Positions 7,910 to 14,406 of a stretch of 64,000 nucleotides of DNA are shown piece by piece (the stretch's first letter is position 1; the number at the start of each line of letters is the position of its first letter). Under the pieces are notes generated by a model. It was not told the origin of the DNA and ran no database searches. It saw only the letters and a program-made list of their open reading frames with translations. The DNA is from Haloferax namakaokahaiae. Its GTDB lineage: Archaea > Halobacteriota > Halobacteria > Halobacteriales > Haloferacaceae. Position numbers and translations under genes: made by a program. Location of the stretch: the NCBI RefSeq assembly GCF_042663225.1, contig NZ_JBHTAA010000005.1:1697480-1761479 (forward strand). Reading direction: 5' to 3'.

Positions 7910-9271
7910 CTACAGTTCGTCTAAGGCCGCATACAGCGCGTCGGCGGCGTCTTCGGCGAGCGTCTGGGCGCGTGCTTCGCTCCGCCCTTCGGCGTAGACG
8001 CGGACTTTCGGTTCGGTCCCCGAGGGGCGGACGAGCACCCACGCGTCGCCGTAGTCGAGGCGGTAGCCGTCGGTGGTGTTCGGCGTCGCATCCGCGGCTT
8101 CGGCGTACGCGGCCGCCGCCGAGAGCATCGCGTCGAGTTCCGCTTCCCGCGTGTACTCGACGTTGATGCGAACGTTGTAGTAGTCTTGATACGGCGCGAC
8201 GACCTCGCTCGCGGGGCGTTCTGCGACGAGTTCGAGGAACTTCGCCGCGATGTACGCGCCGTCGCGGACGAGTCGGTAGTTCGGGAAGAAGACGCCGCCG
8301 TTGCCCTCGCCCGCGACGGGGACGTTCACGCCTTCGGTCCACAGTTGGCGAATGCGGGTGATGAGGTTGGTCGAGCCGATGGGCGTGAGTTCGAGGTCCG
8401 CGCCGGCGGCGTCGCACACGTCCACGAGTCGCTGAGAGACGTTGACCGCCGAGACGGCCGCATCGCCGGGTTCGAGGTTCGCGGCGACCAGTGCGGCCAG
8501 CGACGACTCGCCGGAGATTGCCTCGCCGTGCTCGTCCACGAAGACGGCGCGGTCGGCGTCGCCGTCGTGGGCGATACCGACGTCCGCGTCGCTCGCGCGA
8601 ACGAGTCGTTCGAGGTCGGTCAGGTTCTCCGGGACGGGTTCGGAGTTTCGGCCGGGGAAGTGGCCGTCGGGTTGGGCGTTGACGGTGCGGACTTCACAGC
8701 CGAGTTCGCGGAGGAAGTCGGGCGTGACGAGCGACCCCGCGCCGTGGCCGGGGTCGAGGGCGACGGTGAGGTTCGCGTCGGCGATTTTCTCGGCATCGAC
8801 GCTGGCGAGCAGTTCGTCGAGGTAGTCCTGATTCGCCGTCTCGACTTTTCGGACGGAGCCGACTTCGTCCCACGCGGCCACGTCGAAATCCTCGGCGAGG
8901 ATGTGGTCTTCGACGCGCTCCAACTGTTCGACCGAGAGTTCGACGCCGTCGTCTACGAGTTTGACGCCGTTGAACTCCGGGGGGTTGTGGGAGGCCGTGA
9001 TGATGACACCCGGTACGTCCGCGGCTTCGCAGTAGCGGACGGCCGCTGGCGTTGGCGTGACACCGAGGTCGTCAACGTCCACGCCGACGCTCGCCAACCC
9101 CGCAGACGCGGCGTTGACGAACATCTCACCCGTCGTTCGCGTATCTCGGGCGATTGCGACGCGGTCGGCGTTCCAGACCGTGCCCGCGGCTTTGGCGACG
9201 CGGAGCACGAACTCGGGGGTGAGACTCTCCCCCACCACGCCGCGCGTACCGCTAGAACCGAAGAGTTTCAT
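7910..9271 (-). CDS. glmM: Phosphoglucosamine/phosphohexose mutase (GlmM-like)
   Basis: Alpha-D-phosphohexomutase of 453 residues. The phosphoserine is S94 in TASHNPPEFNG; the metal loop DGDADRAVF follows at ~230, the sugar-binding loop GEGNGGV at ~310, and the phosphate-binding RPSGTEPKVRVYAE near the C-terminus. The N-terminus MKLFGSSGTRG is the family start; a longer in-frame extension to 9334 has no family character. Archaeal members interconvert glucosamine-, mannose- or glucose-phosphates and cannot be separated by eye; glmM is the best guess because of the GTRG opening. It is divergent from hisA. Confidence 0.85.
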   Translation of the reverse strand: MKLFGSSGTRGVVGESLTPEFVLRVAKAAGTVWNADRVAIARDTRTTGEMFVNAASAGLASVGVDVDDLGVTPTPAAVRYCEAADVPGVIITASHNPPEFNGVKLVDDGVELSVEQLERVEDHILAEDFDVAAWDEVGSVRKVETANQDYLDELLASVDAEKIADANLTVALDPGHGAGSLVTPDFLRELGCEVRTVNAQPDGHFPGRNSEPVPENLTDLERLVRASDADVGIAHDGDADRAVFVDEHGEAISGESSLAALVAANLEPGDAAVSAVNVSQRLVDVCDAAGADLELTPIGSTNLITRIRQLWTEGVNVPVAGEGNGGVFFPNYRLVRDGAYIAAKFLELVAERPASEVVAPYQDYYNVRINVEYTREAELDAMLSAAAAYAEAADATPNTTDGYRLDYGDAWVLVRPSGTEPKVRVYAEGRSEARAQTLAEDAADALYAALDEL

Positions 9272-9409
9272 TGCCAGTGTCTCCTCGCTGGCGCGACAAA
9301 GCCGTTCCGAACTGGTGGGATTCGGGTCGGCCACTTTTCACGGGCGCTCGCTGGCAACCCGGTCGCCGCATTCGGTGTGTTTACCCGGTTCGCTCTCTCA
9401 GGAGGGCGT

Positions 9410-10135
9410 ATGTTCCCGAGTTTCGAAGTCATCCCGGCGGTCGATATGCAAGACGGCGAGGTCGTCCAACTCGTCCAGGGCGAGCGCGGCACCGAGAAGA
9501 CGTACGGCGACCCCGTCGAAGCCGCCCGCAAGTGGGTCGATTCGGGCGCGAAAACCCTCCACCTCGTGGACCTCGACGGCGCGTTCGACGGCGAGCGAAA
9601 GAACGCTCCCGCGGTCGATGCGGTGCTCGATGCAGTCTCCGTTCCGGTTCAACTCGGCGGCGGCATCCGGACCGCCGACGATGCCCGCGAACTCCTCGAC
9701 CGGGGTGTGGACCGCGTGATTCTCGGGACGGCGGCGGTCGAAAACCCCGATATCGTCGCCGAACTCGCCGACGACTACCCCGACGGCGTGATGGTGAGCC
9801 TCGACGCGAAAGACGGCGAAGTGCTCGTCTCCGGGTGGACCGAAGGGACCGGCCTCGACCCCGCCGAGGCCGCCGCCCGCTACGAAGAACTCGGCGCGGC
9901 CGCGATTCTCTTCACCGACGTGGACGTCGAGGGCCAACTAGAGGGCGTCCAACTCGGGACGACGACGAGCGTCGTCGAGGCCGTCGATATCCCGGTCGTT
10001 GCCTCCGGCGGCGTCGCCACATTGGACGACATCCGCGCGCTCAGGGACGCTGGGGCGGCCGCCGTCGTCGTCGGGACGGCGCTCTACGAGGGCCAATTCA
10101 CGCTGGAAGAAGCGATGGACGCCTCGCGTCGGTGA
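9410..10135 (+). CDS. hisA: ProFAR isomerase HisA
   Basis: Isomerises N'-phosphoribosylformimino-AICAR phosphate, fourth step of histidine synthesis. The 241-residue TIM barrel carries the general acid/base aspartates D12 (IPAVDMQDG) and D132 (SLDAKDG), and the two phosphate-binding motifs QLGGGIRT and ASGGVATLDD / VVGTALYEG in mirrored halves, as expected of HisA rather than HisF. A clear GGAGGG ribosome site ends four bases before the ATG, which settles the start. It is a single gene with its own promoter region shared with the divergent mutase. Confidence 0.95.
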   Translation: MFPSFEVIPAVDMQDGEVVQLVQGERGTEKTYGDPVEAARKWVDSGAKTLHLVDLDGAFDGERKNAPAVDAVLDAVSVPVQLGGGIRTADDARELLDRGVDRVILGTAAVENPDIVAELADDYPDGVMVSLDAKDGEVLVSGWTEGTGLDPAEAAARYEELGAAAILFTDVDVEGQLEGVQLGTTTSVVEAVDIPVVASGGVATLDDIRALRDAGAAAVVVGTALYEGQFTLEEAMDASRR

Positions 10136-10305
10136 CCGCCCGAGAGTCGCGGGTGCGGTGAAAATAACGGTCCTGTTGAAACATTCGACGCACGACGTGA
10201 ACTGCGTACTGAAGACGGGGCACGTCTCGGTCACTGGCCGGTGTCAACAGGCGAAAACGAGCGATATTATCCAATCGAAGCGCTTCCTGTACAGTGAGCA
10301 CATCG

Positions 10306-10878
10306 ATGAAGACCCAATACTACACCGCAACGAGCATCGACGGGTATCTCGCGGACGAGAATCACTCTCTCGATTGGCTCTTTCAGTTCGGAGAGATAGA
10401 GGAGATTGAGGGCGTGGACGACGACTACTCCCGATTCGTAGACCAAGTCGGTGCCTTGGCGATGGGCTCGACAACCTACGAATGGATTCTCGAGCACGAG
10501 GACCTCGTGGAAAACCCGGAGAAGTGGCCGTATGAGGTTCCGGCGTGGGTGTTCAGTACTCGGGACTTACCGGCGGTCGAGGGTGCGAACGTTCACTTCG
10601 TGCAGGGAGATGTCGCGCCCGTCCACGCGGAAATGGTGGATGCCGCTGACGGCGAGAACGTCTGGCTTGTCGGTGGTGGTGACCTAGTGGGACAGTTCCA
10701 CGACCGAGGGTTACTCGACGAGATTATTCTCAGCGTCGCTCCCGTCACGCTCGCCTCGGGTGCTCCGCTACTGCCGCGGACAATCACGAACCCACCCCTG
10801 AAACTAACTAACGTGGAAAAACAGGGAGACGTCTTTGCGGTTCTGACCTACGAGGTCCAACAGTCGAGTGAGAGCTAA
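10306..10878 (+). CDS. Dihydrofolate reductase family protein (RibD C-terminal type)
   Basis: A 190-residue NADPH-dependent reductase-fold protein like the RibD C-terminal/YwjB group. Visible features: the opening TSIDGYLAD, the MGSTTYEW helix near residue 54, PAWVFSTRDLP, and ENVWLVGGGDLVGQF with LDEIILSVAPV, the cofactor and core strands of this family. Haloarchaea have separate folate-pathway DHFR, so this one is more likely a general or riboflavin-like reductase. A TATA-like GATATTAT lies 36-43 bases upstream. The GTG at 10294 is an alternative start giving MSTS as an extension. Confidence 0.85.
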   Translation: MKTQYYTATSIDGYLADENHSLDWLFQFGEIEEIEGVDDDYSRFVDQVGALAMGSTTYEWILEHEDLVENPEKWPYEVPAWVFSTRDLPAVEGANVHFVQGDVAPVHAEMVDAADGENVWLVGGGDLVGQFHDRGLLDEIILSVAPVTLASGAPLLPRTITNPPLKLTNVEKQGDVFAVLTYEVQQSSES

Positions 10879-10903
10879 CCGATGGAACGCTCTGAGGCGA
10901 CAA

Positions 10904-11041
10904 CTACAGATGGAAGTACCGTTCGATGAGTGCGCCGAGCGAATCGACCGTCCCATAGACGCCGACGGCGACGAACAGCACGCCGATGAGTGCGGTCTCG
11001 GGCCGCGAGGTGTTCAGAAACGGACCGCCAAGCGCGAGCAT
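10904..11041 (-). CDS. Very small membrane protein (candidate)
   Basis: A 45-residue reading frame with one hydrophobic stretch, ALIGVLFVAVGVYGTVDSL, and a short polar end ERYFHL. In-frame GTG codons 2 and 4 triplets before the chosen ATG are alternative starts. It follows another tiny membrane frame on the same strand at 11145-11303. No family is recognised. It is called because the hydrophobic pattern is protein-like and the opposite strand does not look coding. Confidence 0.45.
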   Translation of the reverse strand: MLALGGPFLNTSRPETALIGVLFVAVGVYGTVDSLGALIERYFHL

Positions 11042-11144
11042 TGTCACTGTCACAACGTCGCGTTTCGGATGCGGCGTTGGCAGGCACACTAGACGGCCCT
11101 CCCGTGACTGGTCCGCCAGCGCCGTCGCTCCCTGAGACTGCTGG

Positions 11145-11303
11145 CTACGCCTTCCTGTCTCCCCATTCACTCACCACCGTTGCCCCGGCTGCGAATACGA
11201 CCAGTGCCCCACCCACCGCAGCCATCGTTCCTGAAGGAGCGGTGAGCATCAGCCCGCCGATGCAGATGGTGTACCCGGCCATCAGCGCTCCTGTTCGATG
11301 CAT
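11145..11303 (-). CDS. Very small two-helix membrane protein (candidate)
   Basis: A 52-residue frame, MHRTGALMAG onward, with two hydrophobic runs: GYTICIGGLMLTAP (10-23) and MAAVGGALVVFAAGATVV (27-44), then a charged end SEWGDRKA. It reads like a two-helix hairpin protein. It is short enough to be missed by routine gene calling. It lies upstream of the other tiny membrane frame with a 103-base gap, so the two may be a pair. No promoter or ribosome site is clear. Confidence 0.45.
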   Translation of the reverse strand: MHRTGALMAGYTICIGGLMLTAPSGTMAAVGGALVVFAAGATVVSEWGDRKA

Positions 11304-11442
11304 GAGGGTGACTCACGGGCAGTCGATATGAAATTCAGGCAGACGTGCGTCTGACGTACTCTCGAATCGGTTGACACGATTCTCGGGTCGAGCGACTGTG
11401 GCGAGCGCAATCACCTTATGCCCGCCACCCCTCGAACGCGGT

Positions 11443-12036
11443 ATGAGCGACGCCGACCGAACTGCTGCGCTGTCGCGCGAGACGAGCGAGACGACTATCG
11501 AGGTGACGCTCGATATCGACGGCGACGGTGACGCCGTCGTCGAGACGGGAATCGGCTTCTTCGACCACATGCTCGAAGCGTTCGCCAAACACGGCCTGTT
11601 CGACCTGACGGTCAACTGCGACGGTGACCTGCACATCGACGACCACCACACCATCGAAGACGTGGCTATCGTCCTCGGCGAGGCGTTCGCGGAGGCACTC
11701 GGTGACAAGCGAGGTATCGTCCGTTACGCCGACCGCAAGGTCCCGCTGGATGAGGCAGTCGCTTCGGTCGTCGTGGACGTGTCCGGTCGCCCCTTTTTCG
11801 ACTTCTCGGGCGACTTCTCGCAGGAATCTATCGGCGACTTCACGAGCGTCATGGCCGAGCATTTCGGACTCTCACTGGCGATGAACGCCGGACTCACCCT
11901 CCACGTTGGCGTCGAGGGCGACAACGCCCATCACGAGGTCGAAGCGATGTTCAAAGCGCTCGCTCGCTCGCTCGACGACGCGACTCGAATCGACCCGCGG
12001 CGTTCGGACACGCCGAGCACGAAAGGAACGCTCTAA
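11443..12036 (+). CDS. hisB: Imidazoleglycerol-phosphate dehydratase HisB
   Basis: Dehydrates imidazoleglycerol phosphate, the sixth histidine step. The 197-residue monofunctional enzyme has both halves of the duplicated fold with their metal sites: DDHHTIED at 66-73 and NAHHEVEA near 163-170, plus the opening GIGFFDHMLEAFAKH. There is no fused histidinol-phosphatase domain. A CTTATG box is centred 26 bases before the ATG, indicating a leaderless transcript. It converges on the zinc-finger protein gene. Confidence 0.95.
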   Translation: MSDADRTAALSRETSETTIEVTLDIDGDGDAVVETGIGFFDHMLEAFAKHGLFDLTVNCDGDLHIDDHHTIEDVAIVLGEAFAEALGDKRGIVRYADRKVPLDEAVASVVVDVSGRPFFDFSGDFSQESIGDFTSVMAEHFGLSLAMNAGLTLHVGVEGDNAHHEVEAMFKALARSLDDATRIDPRRSDTPSTKGTL

Positions 12037-12072
12037 GGAGGCGCGCTCGGCGAGGCGGATTCGCCGCGCTTC

Positions 12073-12786
12073 TCAGGCTCTGTACAGTTGGCCGCCCTTC
12101 TCTTCGAGGAGGTCACGCTCGATTGCGTAGTCGAAAATATCTCGAACTTCGTCGGTTTCGAGTCCGTACGCGTTCGACGCGAGGTCCTCGACTTCCGCGC
12201 GCTCGACGGGGAACTCGCGGTTTTGGAGGATTCGAATGACCTGCCGGAACTTCGGCGGTTCGGGGCGCATCGGCTCGCCGTTTCTGGCCGCGTTCGTCGG
12301 TGGTTCGGTCTCGACGTCGGCTTCTTCCGTCTGGACACCGGTCGCTTCTCCCTCGACGTCGGCGGATTCTGACTCCGCTTCTGGATTCGGTTCTCTCTCG
12401 ACGTCGGTCGATTCAACACTGTCTACTGGCTCTGAGAGCGGGTCGTCCGCGGGCAACCCCGTCGTCGCGTCGGATTCCGGCGCAGGTTCGACGGCATCGA
12501 CTTCGACCGAGGAAACGCCGCCCGCGTTCGACCCGGTCGGTTCCGGAGACGCGGTCGATTCCGGAGACCCGGTCGATTCTGTCGTCGCATCGGGTGCAGG
12601 TGTGTCGCCGTCGCCCGCGCCGAGGCGAGCCACGAGCGGTTCGATGACGGAGGTGAGCGTCTCTTCGCAGTCGGCACAGAGGATGACGCGTCGCTGGTCC
12701 GGGGCGGGAGTGAATTCCGGGGGGAGCACCTCGAAGATACCCGCGGCGTCGGCACCACAGAAGTCACAAGAGCGGAGTTCGCGCAT
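12073..12786 (-). CDS. Zinc-finger protein with C-terminal winged-helix-like domain
   Basis: A 237-residue protein in three parts. Residues 1-60 carry a CxxC pair (CDFCGADAAG) and a second (CADCEE), a treble-clef-like zinc site. Residues ~65-165 are a low-complexity linker rich in Pro, Ser, Thr, Glu and Asp. Residues ~170-237 (FRQVIRILQNREFPVERAEV and following, ending EEKGGQLYRA) look like a winged helix. The combination suggests a DNA- or RNA-associated factor, but no target is known. The start MRELRSCDFCG was taken because the zinc site begins at once; an extension to 12885 would overlap the divergent gene. Confidence 0.7.
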   Translation of the reverse strand: MRELRSCDFCGADAAGIFEVLPPEFTPAPDQRRVILCADCEETLTSVIEPLVARLGAGDGDTPAPDATTESTGSPESTASPEPTGSNAGGVSSVEVDAVEPAPESDATTGLPADDPLSEPVDSVESTDVEREPNPEAESESADVEGEATGVQTEEADVETEPPTNAARNGEPMRPEPPKFRQVIRILQNREFPVERAEVEDLASNAYGLETDEVRDIFDYAIERDLLEEKGGQLYRA

Positions 12787-12943
12787 GCACAAGGTGTCAC
12801 CCTGATGGGGGTTAAACCCTCGTCTGCCGGCGCGAGGGGTTCGAAGCTCGCTGGATGATATGTTCGTTCGCTGATGGTGGTGCATTTCCGCGCCCGCGGC
12901 GTGACGGAACTGCTGTCTGACGTACCACTTAATGCGTCACGAC

Positions 12944-12953
12944 GCAAATTTGC
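12944..12953. promoter_or_regulatory. Perfect 10-base palindrome at an ACT-regulator promoter
   Basis: GCAAATTTGC lies between a CTTAATG box (12928-12934) and the ATG at 12964, covering the expected transcription start. Its place fits a repressor or autoregulator site. Confidence 0.4.
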
Positions 12954-12963
12954 ACTACAACAG

Positions 12964-13467
12964 ATGTTTGACGAGATTATGGAGAAGTTCGAAGGCAGTC
13001 CGAGCCAACAGGCTGTCATTCGATTGCTCTTGGAGCGTGGGTTTTCGGTCAACGACGAAGGCCGCGTCGTCTCCGGCGGCATCGAGATTCCGAACACGGG
13101 AATCGCCCGCGAGGCGAACGTGGACCGCCGCGTCGTCGATTCGACGACCGACGCCATCCTCGCCGACGACGAACTGCGCCGCATCTTCCAGAACATCTCT
13201 TCGATTCCGAGTCTGATGGACCTCGCACCCGTGTTGAACCTCTCGGTGCTCACCGTCGAGGTGGCCAACGCGGACGAACCGGGTATCGTCGCCACCGTCA
13301 CGTCGAAACTCGCCGACGCGGGAATCTCGATTCGCCAGACGATAAGCGAAGACCCGGAGTTCACCGACGACCCGAAACTCTACCTCATCACCGACGACCC
13401 AGTCCCCGGCGAACTTCTCAACAGTCTCTCGACGCTCCCGTTCGTTCGCCGTATCACTATCGCGTGA
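12964..13467 (+). CDS. ACT-domain amino-acid-binding regulator
   Basis: A 167-residue protein of the archaeal group described as regulators of amino acid metabolism with an ACT domain. The N-terminal ~90 residues form a helix-turn-helix-like region (SQQAVIRLLLERGFSV, then IPNTGIAREANVDRRVVDSTTDAI), and the C-terminal half is an ACT domain: LTVEVANADEPGIVATVTSKLADAGISIRQTI. ACT domains bind small ligands, usually amino acids, so it may sense one and act on transcription. A perfect palindrome sits at its own transcription start. The start at 12964 is chosen over an upstream GTG-region extension that overlaps the divergent gene. Confidence 0.8.
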   Translation: MFDEIMEKFEGSPSQQAVIRLLLERGFSVNDEGRVVSGGIEIPNTGIAREANVDRRVVDSTTDAILADDELRRIFQNISSIPSLMDLAPVLNLSVLTVEVANADEPGIVATVTSKLADAGISIRQTISEDPEFTDDPKLYLITDDPVPGELLNSLSTLPFVRRITIA

Positions 13468-13550
13468 ACTCCCGTTCTAGAACTATCGTTCATGATGGAC
13501 ATTCTGGATATTGTTACTATTCGTGAAGTTCTGTCACTCCGGGGATAAGA

Positions 13551-13558
13551 TTCATATA
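13551..13558 (+). promoter_or_regulatory. TATA-like box before the 38-residue zinc protein
   Basis: TTCATATA is centred 26 bases before the ATG at 13581, the spacing expected for a haloarchaeal leaderless transcript. The flanks are AT-rich compared with the neighbourhood. Confidence 0.55.
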
Positions 13559-13580
13559 GAAATTCGTGCTACATTGTAGC

Positions 13581-13697
13581 ATGTCCCAATTCCGAACCTG
13601 CCTGTGTTGTGGTTCCGCAGTCTCCGAGACGAGTCATTTCTGCGGTGTCTGTATCCAAAATGGCTGTACGTCGTACGCGAACTCCTGCGGATTGTAA
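13581..13697 (+). CDS. 38-residue zinc-binding micro-protein
   Basis: A short frame MSQFRTCLCCGSAVS to NSCGL with seven cysteines: CLCCG (C7, C9, C10) at the front and CGVC plus two further cysteines behind, separated by a short SETSHF segment. Two CxxC-like knuckles at this spacing make a zinc ribbon, the pattern of the small CPxCG-type haloarchaeal zinc proteins. It is below usual gene-calling length, but has a well-placed TATA-like box for a leaderless message. Function unknown; family members have been linked to stress and biofilm traits in Haloferax (general knowledge, not seen here). Confidence 0.65.
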   Translation: MSQFRTCLCCGSAVSETSHFCGVCIQNGCTSYANSCGL

Positions 13698-13746
13698 CTT
13701 CTTTCTGTGCGAACGTTTTTGATTGCCGCGTCGCCAATTCGGAGTC

Positions 13747-14379
13747 ATGACTACCGCCTATCGCACCGTCTCGGGCCGGGCAGACGCGCGGTTCGAAGTC
13801 CAGGGTTCGGAGTTCATCGGCTACATCTCCCCCGCCGAGACGGTCGCGGACGCGGAGGCGTTCATCGACGAAATCGAGGCGACACACCCGGATGCGACCC
13901 ACAACGTCCCCGCCTATCGCGTCCCTGCGGGTTCGGCATCGTCGTCGGTTCCGGGCAGTGGAAACGTCATGCTCCGCGAGTACCAGAGCGACGACGGCGA
14001 ACCGACCGGGTCGTCGGGAAAGCCCGCGCTCAACGTCCTCGTCCAACAGGACATCCGCAACGTCGTCGTGGTCGTGACTCGCTACTACGGCGGCACGAAC
14101 CTGGGCGTCGGCGGTCTCGCCCGCGCCTACTCCAGAGCGGTCAAAGAGGCGCTCGACGCGGCGGGCGTGATAGAGGAGATTCCCCACGAGCGATTCACCG
14201 CGACGGTCGAGTACGACGACTCGGGGAGCGTTCGCGGAATCTTAGAATCGACGGGCGTGGAGTTCGACGCCGACTACGACCAGCAGGTCTCGTTCGACGT
14301 TCGAGTTCCTATCGAAGACGCCGACGAACTGCGGGATAGACTCCGGAGTGCGACGAGCGGCCGGGTCGAACTCGAATAG
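13747..14379 (+). CDS. YigZ/IMPACT family protein
   Basis: A 210-residue UPF0029 protein. The N-terminal domain holds the signature motifs GSEFIGYISP, DDGEPTGSSGKPALNVL and VVVVTRYYGGTNLGVGGLARAYS; the C-terminal ~65 residues form the ferredoxin-like second domain (DUF1949-like). Eukaryotic IMPACT acts in translational control; the role of archaeal and bacterial members is unsettled, perhaps nucleic-acid or ribosome-linked. The start MTTAYRTVSG was chosen because the family begins there. It converges on the TRAP permease with a 27-base gap holding an A-rich then T-rich run. Confidence 0.88.
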   Translation: MTTAYRTVSGRADARFEVQGSEFIGYISPAETVADAEAFIDEIEATHPDATHNVPAYRVPAGSASSSVPGSGNVMLREYQSDDGEPTGSSGKPALNVLVQQDIRNVVVVVTRYYGGTNLGVGGLARAYSRAVKEALDAAGVIEEIPHERFTATVEYDDSGSVRGILESTGVEFDADYDQQVSFDVRVPIEDADELRDRLRSATSGRVELE

Positions 14380-14406
14380 AAAAAGATTTTCAGCAGAACG
14401 ACCCGT

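Noticed and set aside
10136..10305. Gap between hisA and the reductase, first suspected to hold a transposase fragment
   Set aside because: Short translated pieces in several frames gave no recognisable transposase motif, inverted ends or target duplication.
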